Below, piece by piece: positions 32,983-45,986 of a DNA stretch of 64,000 nucleotides. Source of the DNA: Microcebus murinus (taxonomy: Eukaryota; Chordata; Mammalia; Primates; Cheirogaleidae); the NCBI RefSeq assembly GCF_040939455.1, contig NC_134109.1, positions 69,356,501-69,420,500 on the forward strand. Direction: 5' to 3'. Below the pieces are notes generated by a model that was not told the DNA's origin, searched no databases, and saw only the letters and a program-made list of their open reading frames with translations. The translations under genes were made by a program, and so were the position numbers. Position 1 is the stretch's first letter. Each line of letters starts with the position of its first letter.

Positions 32983-33309
32983 GGCCGCGTGTGGTGGCTC
33001 ACACTCGCAATCTTAGCACTCTGGTAGGCAAAGGCGGGTGGATCGCTCAATGTCAGGAGTTCAAGACCAGACTGAGCAAGAGTGAGACCCCATCTCTACT
33101 AAAAATAGGAAGAAATTAGCTGGACAACTAAAAATATATCGAAAACATTAGCCAGGCATGGTGGCACATGCCTGTAGTCCCAGCTACTTGGGAGGCTGAG
33201 GTAGAAGTTTGCTTGAGCCCAGGAGTTTGAGGTTGCTGTGAGCTAGGCTGACGCCACAGCACCCTAGCCCAGGCAACAGGCCAAGACCCTGTCTCAAAAA
33301 AAGAAAAAA
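32983..33309 (+). mobile_element. Alu element
   Basis: A moderately diverged dimer (GGCCGCGTGTGGTGGCTC to an A-rich tail). Confidence 0.88.
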
Positions 33310-35190
33310 AGTTTCCTTACCAAGTGACTCCCTTTTCTATAACAAATTTGTACACAGCCTCCCCTAATCTCTCTTCCTTAAAGATACTTCTCTCCCACTG
33401 AGGTCGTGCTCATTCCTATCCCTCACTTAACAGGGAGCTCATCCAAAGTGATTAAGAGAAATCATCTACCAAAAATAACGAAACTGGACAAGGAAAGCTT
33501 CCATGCTTCCTTTCCATGCTTCTTCCTCTAAAACCAGAGGATGATACAGGAAAAATTATGAGAGGTCAGGTAAAGTATGAAGTCTGACTCCTGTAAGGAT
33601 AGAACTAGGAGGTCCAAGATAAAGGGAACACTACTGTTGTCACTGCCTTGTCCAGGACAGGAAAGGCAACCCCAAGGTGCATTAACATCTTTTGAGCACC
33701 TACTAAATGGCAGGTCCTGTGAGGTAGACACAAAAACATAATCTATGCCTTCAAGGAGTTTACAGTTTACTGGGGAAATGGGAATATAATTATTTTAATT
33801 GTAAAACCATGAAGTAAGTGCTAAACAGAAATAGGAATAATTTGTCCCAAGTGCATGGCTGATTAATTCTGACTAAGAAATAAGGAAAGGCTTCATGTCT
33901 GTAGTACACTTTGAAGGATGTGCATGATTTTGTTAAAGTTGGGATGGGCATAGCAGGCTGGAGGGAACAGCATGAGGTATAAACAAAAATAAAATAACTC
34001 AACTAGAATGCATAGTACATCAGAGTTAGGGCAGGATGTGGCAGGGAAATGTAAGCAGGATTACATTGGGAAAGGCCTTAGTTCCACACTGAGTTTATAT
34101 TTATTGGTGGCATCATAGGAGCTTAGCAGTAAGAATGGTTTGGAACTACGTACATCTGCCAGGAGCCCACTGCAATGACAGGGAGTTGCTCAAGCAGTGA
34201 AAGGAATGGAAAGAATGGACAAGACAGATTTGACTGAACACTAAAAATCAAAACCAGAAAAAGGTTAAAAAATGATATACATCCTCCAAGACCCAAGGAT
34301 TTATAGGGATCTTTTACAGCTAGCCATTTAGTGCCCCCTGGTGGATAGATGAGACCTTCATAACATTAACATCAAGTCACTTAGGATGTTTCACATTCTT
34401 TGAATAGAATATTGAACACTTTATCCAGCCTCTTGTTCATCAGCCTCTGCAGAAGTCTCCGCACTGAGACCACCAGACATTATTTTACCAAGTTAGGAGA
34501 AAAGATAGACCTCAAACGCCTAACTGATCCACAACAGGAGGTAGTACAATAAATGAATACTAAAATAAGTGGTGGTCAACAGTGACCTGAGAATACAATG
34601 TAACTTGAGAGGTGGGTCAGGCTTCATGGATATAAAAGAGTCATCTCTTTAACCTAAGATTTTTGAAGAAAAGAGCATCCAGGTCAGAGGCAACCATGAA
34701 CAAAAACATCCTGAGACCAAAGTGAATGGCAAAATAGAGTATGAAGGGGCTAGGTGCAATGACTCGCCTACAATGCCAACACTTTGGGAGGCCAAGGCAG
34801 AAAGATCACTTGAGCCCAGGAGTTTTGATGTTACAGTGAGCTATAATCAATCACTTCACTGCACTCTAGCCTGGGCCACAGAGCTTTAAAAAAAAAATCA
34901 TGAAGAGGTTGAAATATTAAGAAATTCTGTAGGTAATAGTCTATGAAGACTTGAGCTGGGAATGACAAAGTATTCAAGAATGTTAAGACCAATCCAACAT
35001 TAGAATGGGAAACAGAGAAACTAAGTTATTAAGATGGCCAAGTAACTACACAGCAAAGTTTAAAACACAGAAACAGTGAGAGCCAGTTGTGAAGTCCTAA
35101 TCAATAAAATGATCCAAAATGATAGCTGATCACCTTAGTCACCGCAGGGCTGGAGAAAACAACATAAGCTTTACAATTATTAACTACATT
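33310..35190. other. Intergenic, no gene seen; Alu-monomer-like element at 34747-34898
   Basis: Old repeat remnants lie at about 33680-33800. A single-arm Alu-like element (GGGGCTAGGTGCAATGACTC to CACAGAGC and poly(A)) is at 34747-34898. A CTCF-like site is listed separately. Confidence 0.5.
34329..34344 (-). promoter_or_regulatory. CTCF-like motif
   Basis: TAGTGCCCCCTGGTGG is a close match to the reverse complement of the CTCF core (CCACNAGGGGGCA). It lies between the convergent genes SLC22A17 and PABPN1. Motif match only. Confidence 0.4.
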
Positions 35191-36101
35191 TTTTTTTTTG
35201 AGAGAGAGTCTCGCTTTGTTGTCCTGGCTAGAGTGCGGGCCGTGGCGTTAGCCTAGCTCACAGCAACCTCAAACTCCTGGGCTCAAGCAATCCTTCTGCC
35301 TCAGCCTCCCCAGTAGCTGGGACTATAGATAGGCATGCACCATGCCCGGCTAATTTTTTTCTATATATATTAGTTGGCCAATTAATTTTTTCCTATTTAT
35401 AGTAGAGACGGGGGTCTTGCTCTTGCTCAGGCTGGCTTCGAACTCCTGACCTCAAGCAATCTGCCCACCTCGGCCTCCCAGAGTGCTAGGATTACAGGCG
35501 TGAGCCACCGCACCAGGCCTACATTTTCTTTTATTTTTTTGAGACAGAGTCTCACTTTTTTGCTCAGGCTAGAGTGAGTGCCGTGGAGTCAGCCTAGCTC
35601 ACAGCAACCTCAATCTCCTGGGCTCAAGCGATCCTGCTGCCTCAGCCTCCTGAGTAGCTGGGACTACAGGCATGCACCACCATGCCCAGCTAATTTTTTC
35701 TTTTGTATATATATTTTTAGTTGGTCAATTAATTTCTTTCTATTTTTAGTAGAGACAGGATCTCACTCAGGCTGGTTTCGAACTCCCAACCTTGAGCAAT
35801 CCGCCCGCCTCGGCCTCCCAGAGTGCTAGGATTACAGGCGTAAGCCACCACACCCGGTCTACATTTTGTTTTTGAATAGCTCACTGTAACCCCAAACTCC
35901 TGGGCTTGAGGATCCCCTTGCCTCAGCCTCTCAAGCAGCCAGAACTATAGGTGCCCAACACTACACCTAATTTTTCTATTTTTATGTAGAGGTGGAGTCT
36001 ATGTTGCTCAGGCTAGTCATAAACTCCTAGACTCAATCAATCCTCCCACCTCGGCCTCTCAAGTGTTAGGATTACAGGTGTGAGCCACTGCACCTGGCCT
36101 G
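35191..36101 (-). mobile_element. Three minus-strand Alu copies in a row
   Basis: Copies lie at 35191-35519, 35532-35860 and an older, more diverged one at about 35873-36101. Confidence 0.88.
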
Positions 36102-36489
36102 TTTTTGTATTTCTTAAGCCAACGCTGAGGTAGGAAAGACAAGAAAGGTTACCCAGACCCCAGTCTAGGAATCTAGGGCTGCTGGTACAGATAGTTCATT
36201 TTCACTTAAGTTGTATCAGAAGCACACAGTAGCGCTATTAGAAGGGCTACTCCTTTACTTTTGTGAGCTCATTTCATTTACCTCCCAAATGTCAATCAGG
36301 GTTACATGCTATCCAGAAAAACCCAGCATCCTCAACAAAACACATAATGTTCCTGGCTCCTTGTAATTTAACTCCTACTCTAATTCTCAACTGGGAATTT
36401 CCCCTCCACAACACCAGTATTTCCACAAAGTAGAATTAACAGCCATCTTTGATCTGAGAATAGGAAGATAAATAATCCTTACACCCAAA

Positions 36490-37388
36490 AGGCCAAACAA
36501 TTTTTATTTTTTCAAAAACAACTTTATTCATGACACATATTAAAAAAAAATTCCCTCCCCCTGGAAATGAGCTAAAAAAATAAACAAAATCCACCTCCCA
36601 CCTCCCTGTTCCCACTTCCTCCCATTCCCTCCAAATAAAAGGGAAAAAAAAAAAAGCAAAGAAAAAAAAAAACAAAACAAAAAACTGAAAAACAAAAACA
36701 CCCCAAAACCCCCCAAAACAAGGTAGTGCATTTCCCCAGGGGGAAGGGGAATTTACACTGGAGCCGCTGGGAGCGGAACGAAGATCTTCCGGCTACAGAA
36801 ACCTGCAAAGAAAGACACTCAAAACAGAAAAAGAAACACAAAAGGAAACAAAATAGATCACCAGGCAATCTGGAGGGGCAGGGAGCCGGAAAAGAGGGGT
36901 GGGGGTGGGTGGTAGACCTGGCAGGACAGGAGCAGGCAGGAGGGGACTGTGAAAGATGGGGAGAAGACGGAGGGAACGTAACAAGCAGAACAGTTTGGTG
37001 TCCTTCCAGAGCCCTGGGTAAAAAAAAAGCCCTCCTACCACCCATGCCCACCTACCCTTGAGGAGCCCCCAAGGGGGCGAAGTGGGGCAGGGAAACATGG
37101 GAAGCAGCTTGCGCAGTTGAGACGTGTCCATGGCGAATCCCCAGAGTGACTGAGCAGACCCCTGCCCCACTCCCTGGGCTGGGCCTTCCCCTACTCCCCA
37201 AAGCAGGTCCCTCCTCAGCAGTTAGTTATGGGATTCTCCCCCCTTCCACAGTATATCTTTTTTTTTTTTTTTTTAAATATTTTTTTTTCCATCAAGGTCA
37301 TCTTCTGTTTTTCTTTTTTTTTTTTAATTCTTTTTTTTTTCCTTCTTTCCTCTTTTTTTCCTCTCTCTCCTCCTAATACACACTTTTT
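36490..37388 (-). other. PABPN1: PABPN1 3' UTR with A-rich segment and poly(A) signals
   Basis: This is read on the minus strand after TAA. The first ~130 nt (37388-37257) are strikingly A-rich. AATAAA signals on the minus strand lie at 36528-36523 and 36508-36503, so the transcript end is near 36490. A second A/T-rich stretch lies at 36640-36720. Confidence 0.85.
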
Positions 37389-40300
37389 TTAGTAAGGGGA
37401 ATACCATGATGTCGCTCTAGCCCGGCCCCTGGAAGAAAGAAGGAGAGTTAGGTGTTAACATGATAACTAGATAGTTCAGTACGAGCCCCTCCCCATGGGC
37501 CCTTGCCCCAGTTACTGTGAAGGGAAGGGGGAAAAGAAGTTTTCAAGTGTCTAAAACTGACCCCACAATCCCAGAAATAGTAACACACCCAGTGAATTTG
37601 AGGGTGCAGAGTGTTTAACAGAACACTTTACCAAACAGTGGCAATAAATTGCATCTGAGATACAGGGGCAAGAGAAAGGACCCCGTTTGTCCAGTTTTCA
37701 GTTCTCCATAGCTCTTAAACCCAATAGATCCTCTCTAACTCCTGGGAGCAGACAGGTAGATCTTATGAAAAGCCAAGGTTTACATGTCTAACCTGTCTAT
37801 TTAAATGTAGAGAAAGTAAAGCAAAGCAAAAACATGGGTACCACACACACTAGGCCCAGTGAGACAGTTAACCTTGCAAGACTGGCTCAAATAAAGAGTA
37901 AATATCTCAAAATCCTCCCACATAGCTGTTGGGGAGGATCAACTAGCTTCTGGTATTCTTCCAAGGGAGGTTCAATCTTCAACCTCTCCCTAACTCTGGG
38001 AAAAGTAGCCAATGTCCAAGCGGTGTTTTCACTGCCCTGAGACCCCATTCTTCCTGGCTTTCAGTGTAAACTCCTTCACTGCCAACTCCCAAGGAAAAAA
38101 AGGCTGGGGGAGAAAGTATCTTCCAAACTAGATGGAGATCCAGCCCTTATCACCAATTCCTGCTCCAGAAAAGATGATAAGACTGGCCTCCTGGCGGGAC
38201 CTGCAACTACCTTCCTCACCCTGCACAGGCAGGAGACCAAGTCCCTGGAGACCAAGGGGAGGGGAAGGGAGGGAGGTTCCTCACATCAGGAGAGAAGGAA
38301 GCATACAGGGCTCATGGGAGGCGGGGGAGAGGAGCAGCCCATCTATCCTGACCTGTAGACTCGACCCCGGGGCCTGCTGTTAAAACCACTGTAGAATCGA
38401 GAGCGGGAACTGTTGTAGTTGGTAGTCCGGGCACGGTAGCGGGCTCGTGGGAAACCCCGGTCTGTTGTGCTGATGCCTGGTCTGTTGGTTCGTTTTGGGA
38501 TCACCTAAGAGTAAAGGATGTACAATGGAAAAGCTTTATGAGTCAACCTGGAGAGTTCGCATAGAATCAGAATAGCAATGGGCACATGCTTACCTTGATT
38601 TGTCTTCCTCTAAATAGGGACTCATCTAAGGCCAGGGAAGTCCTCACTGACTCTTTGTCTGAGAACTCTATATATGCAAACCTAAAAAGAGTAATTGTCA
38701 CATTCTCTCTCTGAAGTTGCAAATAGCTCATAGGTCAAATTCAACTCACAGGCATGCTTTGGGTACAATATGTTTACATTTTTAATTATTTAAAAAAATT
38801 TTAAATAAAATATTTTAATTGAAATTTTAGCTACTCTTTGGATTTTAAAAAATGGGACACTTACTTATCTTGTGATACAGGAAAAACATTAAAAAAAAAA
38901 TAGGGCCACACGCAGTGGCTCACAGCTGTAATCCTAGCACTCTGAGAGACCGAGGTGGGAGGATCACTCAAGGTCAGGAGTTTGAGACCAGCCTGAGCAA
39001 GAGTGAGACCTGTCTCTACTAAAAATAGAAAGAAATTGAGGCCAGGCGAGGTGGCTCACACCTGTAATAAAGCACTCTGGGAGGCCGAGGCGGGCAGATT
39101 GCTCGAGGTCAGGAGTTCAAAACCAGTCTGAGCAAGAGCGAGACCCTGTCTCTACTATAAATAGAAAGAAATTAATTGGCCAACTAATATATATATAGAA
39201 AAAATAAGCCGGGCATGGTGGCGCATGCCTGTAGTACCAGCTATTCAGGAGGCTGAGGCAGCAGGATTGCTTGAGCCCAGGAGATTGAGGTTGCTATAAG
39301 CTAGGCTGACGCCACGGCACTCACTCTAGCCTGGGCAACAAAGCGAGTCTCTGTCTCAAAAAAAAAAAAAAAAAAAAAAAAAGAAAGAAAGAAATTAATT
39401 GGCCAACTAAAAATATATAGCATGGTGGCGCATGCCTGTAGTCCCAGCCACTCGGAGGCTGAGGCAGAAGGACTGGTTGAGCCCAGGAGTTTGAGGTTGC
39501 TGAGAGCTGGGCTGACACCGTGGCACTCTAGCCCGGGCAACAGAGACTCTGTCTCAAAAAAAAAGAAAGAAAGAAAGAAAGAAATTAGCTGGACAACTAA
39601 ATATATATAAAAAAAATTAGCCAGGCATGGTGGTGCATGCCTGTAATCCCAGCTACTGGGGAGGCTAAGGCAGAGGATTGCTTAAGCCCAGGAGTTTGAG
39701 GTTGCTGTGAGTAAGGCTGACAGCCATGGCATTCTAGCTCGCTGGGCAACAGACCAAGACTCTGTCTCCAAAAGAAAAAAAAAAAAAAAAAATAGGACGC
39801 ACAAGCCCTGCATTTCTATATGGCCTTAACCAGCTGGGACCAAGCAGAAGCAGCCCCTCCCCTTCTCATTCATGATCCCACCCACACCTAGTCTTCATTT
39901 TTGTCACCTGTCTGGCCTCTGAAGGCATTTATGTGCAATTCCTAATACATATCAACATTAATGTAATTATCATAGAAGACAAGGACCACTTGTTTTAACT
40001 GCAACTTACTGCTTAATATATTTATCTATTTTTAAGCCGTGATTTAAATGATCTCAACTTACTTCCCTACTTACCCTTTGGGATGGCCACTAAATTTGTC
40101 ACACAGTATGGTAACACGGTTGACTGAACCACAGCCATGAAAGTGAGCTTCCAGCTCTTCTGCTGTTGCACCATAGTCCACCTGACAAGAGAGGAGACAT
40201 TTCATAGGTATTGAGTAAACTCCTGTCTCAACAGGTTCCTAGCCTTTGGTCTGGGCCATCTATACACACCAAGGCAAATCAAATCTGGTTCTTGAAGGAA

Positions 40301-42081
40301 ATGATCCCTACCCCAGATCCCTCTAACCCCAGAGCCTTTATTAATCACTCCAGTACCTTTTACCTCTTCCCAACACTCCCTCCACACCTAAAAACACCAC
40401 CTATCCTGGAGATACTCCTTTCAAGACAATTAATAATTCCCCAAAAGAAGAATTTGCCCCCAACTCCTACCAAAACCCTAGCACATACATTGCCAACATA
40501 GATGGAACGGGCATCAGCCTCCATTTTCTCTTCAATGGACATAATCACTGGGCCAGCTAAATGGAAAAAAGGAAAAAAAAAAAAAAAGAAAAAACAGTTG
40601 TTTTACTTAACCAATATATGCACTTCTGTCACTAGCCCTATACTATAAGCTCACTGAAGACAAAGATTTTGGTCTGTTCTGTTCCTTGTTTTATCAATTC
40701 CCTAAAATAGTACCAGGTACATAGGTGTCTAATACTAATAAGACAAATTAAAGAATCAATACATCCTTAAAAATCGTAGAGAAGTGTGTAGGAATCCCCC
40801 AGCCCCCAAATCAAGTCCCTATTGAATAGCTTCGGTTGAAATGCCCTGAAAAGTGAACAAATTAAGTGGACTGAGACTCGACATTTCTGGATTAAAGGGA
40901 AAGCTCCTTGCAGCATTCTTTCTCTTAGGAATCCTAACTAAAAGGTCTTCAACTGAAGGAAAAACTATTAGATTTGAAGGTCAAATGCAAGCTGGCAACC
41001 TCCACAAAGAAGGACAGAGGTAGACTAAGAACAAAGAGCAACACACATACAACAGGGACAAAGGCAGGCACAGGACTACCACCACCAAAACAAAGGTTCT
41101 GTCTCACAAAGGTCAGGGTAACACACAATGGACTATGACAGGGGCACCTGCCCGGTAACTGCTCAGACAAGCAACTCCAGGTTGCTGAGCATCTATTCCC
41201 TCATCCTCCGTGTCCCTACAACCCGAGAACCCGGACTCCGCGTGCAACCGCCAGTTACTCACCATTGCCTGGAGGTGGACTCATATTCATCTGCTTCTCT
41301 ACCTCGTTCTGTAGCTCTTTTAGCTTCTCAGCTTCTTCCTCCATCTCCCTGACCCGAGCTTTGATAGCTTCCAGCTCCTACAATAAGTGGAGAGGGTATG
41401 GAGAAGAGCTTAAGAGGAACCAATGCAGGGGCTGCGCCCTGCTCTCGGTCGACACGCGGCCCCAGACATGCTCGGCCATTTCCCTCGATCCACAAGAGGG
41501 TCGTGAAGAAAAGCAAGCCACCCTCTCTAGAACACTAGGCACCCATGACGCCTGAATCAACCCGGCCGGGGCCCTTGTAGTTATCGCGGACCCGTCTACG
41601 GCCCGGCCCCAGCCACGTTATTCCCCGCCCAACCCCACCCCCCCGCCTGCCTCCAGCTTGCTCGAGCTCCAGGCCTCCCGTGACCCGGCCCGCCGACCGG
41701 CGGCCTTCTCGCTCGCCCTCCTTCCCTCACCGGGTCCTCAATGGCGCCGTCCCCCGGGTCACCCTCGACCAGTCCCGGCTCCTCCTCCTCCTCCTGGCTG
41801 CCCGGGGCTCCCGAGCCAGGCCCAGGGCCCGGAGCTCCCGGGGGGGCGCGGGGCCGGGGCGGCTCCTCTTCGGGCTCGGGCTCCGGCTCGGGCTCCAGCA
41901 GCAGCTCCCCAGGCTCCAGTTCCTCAGACTCCAGGCCGTTCCCGTAGTCCCCTGCGCCCCCCGGGGCCCCCTCCCCGGCCTCCCCACCGGCCCCGGGCAC
42001 AAGATGGCGCCGCCGCCCCGGCCCGGAGCCCCGACCGCCCGCAGCCCCCGCTGCTGCTGCCGCCGCCGCCGCCGCCGCCAT
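37389..42081 (-). CDS. PABPN1: PABPN1, nuclear poly(A)-binding protein 1 (PABP2), 7 exons
   Basis: Exons in transcript order: 42081-41731, 41377-41263, 40556-40489, 40181-40075, 38681-38594, 38504-38353, 37428-37389. Together they give 306 aa, the human length. The start ATG is followed by exactly ten alanine codons, (GCG)6(GCA)3(GCG), the unexpanded arrangement. The order is then Gly/Pro/Glu-rich acidic N-terminal region, coiled-coil helix (about 118-150, [20 protein letters not shown]), RRM (about 172-249; RNP2 IYVGNV, RNP1 KGFAYIEF) and an Arg-rich C terminus ending SWYSPY. Known role: binds nascent poly(A) tails in the nucleus, stimulates poly(A) polymerase and sets tail length. The first intron starts GTGAGG after GAC-CCG; exon 2 starts in phase 0. 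The gene lies downstream of BCL2L2 on the same strand and converges on SLC22A17. The frame is intact. Confidence 0.98.
38903..39791 (+). mobile_element. Nested Alu cluster in PABPN1 intron 4
   Basis: An older plus-strand Alu is broken in its middle by at least two younger copies (about 39041-39385 and a partial at 39420-39580). Repeated A-rich linkers (AAAGAAATTAATTGGCCAACTA) mark the joins. In PABPN1 these copies are antisense. Confidence 0.82.
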
Positions 42082-42610
42082 CGCCGCTCAGACTGGGGCC
42101 CGCCGCCCGGCGATTGGAGAACTGCGCCGGCCACGCCGAGGATTCATTAGTCAAGCAGCCTGCCCGTCACCACGAGCTAGGACTCCATTGGGGAATATTA
42201 CTTGGCAATCAAATAAGACCCCACCTCCAAGGCGGGGATACTGCGCCAAATTCTCAAATCCCGGTAGGGGAAATCTGTCTGTCAATCAACATACGTCCCA
42301 CCTCCTCTCGAGTCCTTAGGTAACAATACCGCCACGCTGTGACGACATTCCCACTTCACCCTGCCTATGGGCGGGCCCGCGAAGCATAAGATGCTCTGTG
42401 ATTGGCCCCTGGCTACGACTGGAAGAACCAATCTTCCGTTCGCCTCACGCAGTAGCCCAGTCGCAGATGCCAATTGGCTCGCGAGTTTCGAAGGCTGACA
42501 CCCTTTTCGTGACAGATGAACCTTGCTCCCGAACAGACAGCTGGGTTTCAAACTAGGGAAACCCGAGGTCACGTGACTGGCCAGGCCTTAGGGGGCCGCC
42601 ATCTTGATAC
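41560..42610. promoter_or_regulatory. PABPN1: PABPN1 CpG island and TATA-less promoter with CCAAT, GC-box, E-box and YY1-like sites
   Basis: Exon 1 and its upstream flank are CpG-rich. Upstream of the start, CCAAT boxes in either orientation are at 42187-42191, 42401-42405, 42428-42432 and 42470-42477 (a palindromic pair). A GC box (GGGCGGG) is at 42369-42375. A palindromic E-box, GTCACGTGAC, is at 42568-42577. A YY1-like GCCGCCATCTTG lies at 42595-42606. Factor names follow from consensus matching only. Confidence 0.6.
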
Positions 42611-42619
42611 TACTGCTGG

Positions 42620-43787
42620 CCGGCCAACTAATGAGCAGTTCGAAGGCACGAAAGCGGAGGTGGTTTTTGGAAACTGGTCTCCTGACCAGGAAAGCACCGG
42701 TAGATGCGATGTTGCCGAAAATGGAGCATTCCAGGAGGGAGTTTACTTTTCATAATCGAGTTTTTTGGCACTATCATTCACCAGCTCTCCCAAAGCAGAA
42801 AACAGGGAGGAATCCTCCCTTCAGAGCTACCAAGCAGGAGTCCTGTCTGTCCTGTCCTGTCCTCCTGCACAGGCCCTCTTTACAGGACCTCTGTTCCTAC
42901 CTACCCAGTTTCAGCCCGTTTACACTCTTGCCTGAACTGTTTGCTACAGACCCCGAATGGGGTCACTCAGTTTCCAGTGTCATCCATCCAATCTGCACCA
43001 CTACTGGACTGGCTTCCCTTTGCTGGCCAGGTAAAGTCTCAAGACCCCTTGTGGTGGCCTTAGACGCCCCAGGATTTGGCTACCTCGCAAATGCTTACTT
43101 CCGCACTCCTTGTTACAGTGGGTATACCGGCACCTAGTCTGTGCCTCTACAGAGACCACTGCAATCCTCAGCATCACCTCCTGCGAAGCCTTCCTCTGGC
43201 CTCCCCTCCTTTCTTGTAACAAGTGGGCCTACCTCGACCCTGTGCTTTGTGCTGTTTTCCTAACTAGCTTTGTGAGCGCCTGCAGATGAGGGGCTGGATC
43301 CTGTTTATATTTGCATCTCCACCTCATGGCAATATGCCTAGCACATAATAAGTGTCCCATTGGATGTTTGTTGACCAAAAGATGCATAGATTGGGGGTGT
43401 GGGTGCCACCCTTCATCTTCAGTGCTTTCCCAGCCCAAGCCCTCCTTCAGATCCGGGAATTTCTCTTGGCAGGTTCTCACCACACCTCTGCACCTGGAGA
43501 TATCAATGAGACCTCGCCCTCGGAAGCAGAGTTGCCACCCTTTAGTAGCGATCCTACACACTTAAAAGGAAGGAATGAGGATGCTAAGTCTGCAAGAGGA
43601 GTTTCTGTAGGCAGACCAAGCTACAGTTTGAAAAGACAGAATCACATGAGCCCAACCAAAAAGTTAAGCATGGTTGGGATAGGGGATCTGGACAAAACGA
43701 GATGCCTATTAGCAAACCGAGAAATCAAAGGAAGCTCATTATACCCCCTTCTTCCCCTCACCCCCACGTTTTCTCACAATTTCTTAC
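42620..43787. other. Sequence between the PABPN1 promoter and the candidate upstream exon
   Basis: There is no recognised gene. Two moderately long open frames on the plus strand (42604-43137 and 43352-43864) show no domain. 43240-43380 resembles an old L2/MIR remnant (CTAGCACATAATAAGTG...). Confidence 0.4.
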
Positions 43788-43850
43788 CTCGGAGGAACTG
43801 GGAGCAGGGTCACAGTCGCTTAAAATCTCATTGGAAATTATTTCAGCCAT
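43788..43850 (-). CDS. Candidate alternative first coding exon upstream of PABPN1 (21 codons)
   Basis: On the minus strand, ATG at 43850 sits in strong context (GACATGG). An in-frame TAG lies nine codons upstream (43877-43875). The frame stays open for 21 codons (starting MAEIISNEIL) to a strong donor, GAG then GTAAGA, at 43788/43787. A TATA box lies about 80 nt upstream of the ATG. The exon ends in phase 0 and PABPN1 exon 2 begins in phase 0, so splicing to 41377 would give a ~210 aa protein lacking the polyalanine region but keeping the coiled coil and RRM. I do not recognise the peptide. This is a structural inference; no transcript evidence is available. It could instead belong to another short transcript or be chance. 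Confidence 0.4.
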
Positions 43851-43930
43851 GTCAGCTTCAGTGATCAGGGAGAACTAAAGTTGAGTGCTGAAGACAAGCT
43901 CTGAATGATTGCGGTTCCTGGAAGAAAGGT

Positions 43931-43938
43931 CTTTTATA
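43931..43938 (-). promoter_or_regulatory. TATA box (TATAAAAG) upstream of the candidate exon
   Basis: TATAAAAG reads 5' to 3' on the minus strand from 43938 to 43931. A start about 30 nt downstream would fall near 43905-43910, leaving a 5' UTR of about 55-60 nt before the ATG at 43850. Confidence 0.45.
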
Positions 43939-44377
43939 CTGATCTTAATCTGAATTAAGATTTGGGTGTCTTATTGGTACCTAATTTAAATAATCCAATT
44001 CAGGATTATGTGACTTTTAAATAATGCCTTTGATTCCTAATTTTATTGAGCACTTGATTTTGTAACAGGCACAACTCATTATTTCATTGAATTCTCACAA
44101 CCCTATGAAGAAAATATTTCCAAAACCATAAGCTTTTTTAGAAAAAAAGAAAAAGGCTTAATGAAGTGATGTAACTTGCCTAATTCATTGGACTAATTAG
44201 ACGTGTACAGGGAATTCAAACCTAGGCTTTCCAAATTCAGATCAAAACTACTATAAGGTTTGCTTTAATACACAAAAATTGTATTATGTATGATCGTGAA
44301 AATTGGAAAAGACTAACTTCTAACAATAGACAAAAGTTTAAGAAGACTATAATTGCATCCAATCAAAGATTATTATG

Positions 44378-44706
<329 letters not shown>

Positions 44707-44828
44707 TATTATGTACCTATTAAAAGGTTTACATACTTTGTGATAAACATGCAAAAATAATTTTGTTAAGCCAAAGAAATAGAATGTAAAATTGTATATA
44801 AAGGATGATTACAACTATGTATATCTGA

Positions 44829-45213
<385 letters not shown>

Positions 45214-45683
45214 TATATACCAAAATCTTTTAAAATTTTTAGGTTTTTAACCCAGTAATACTGTTTCTTATAATCTTTTCTAAAGAAGTAAACTAAAAAG
45301 TGAAAAACATTTGTAATAAAGATGTTTATCAAAGTGAAAAATATAAACAACTCAAATGTCCAAGTGGACATTAAAATTATTGTATAGACATAGGTGTAAT
45401 TTTATATAATCATTATGTCTTCGAAACATTTTAATGACAAGGAAAAGTGCTTGCAATATAATGATAAGCAGTATTGCAGTATACAAAATTGTATGTACAG
45501 TATGATAATAAAAGCACAGATAAAAGACGGGAAAGAAATATGCTAAAATGTTAATAGTAGTTTTCTCTGGGTAGTAGGATAATGATTAATTTGTTTCTTT
45601 ATAATTTTCTATGCTCTCCTAATAGGCCCAGTAGAGAAATCTAGCAATAAAAGGCAATTGTAAGCATTAAAAAAACTTTTATG

Positions 45684-45986
<303 letters not shown>

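Noticed and set aside
42604..43137. 177-codon plus-strand open frame next to the PABPN1 promoter
   Set aside because: No recognisable domain, a non-ATG start and no splice or poly(A) support; kept only as a possible divergent non-coding transcript.
43352..43864. 170-codon plus-strand open frame opposite the candidate PABPN1 exon
   Set aside because: No domain, and it starts inside an old repeat remnant; the minus-strand exon signals explain this segment better.
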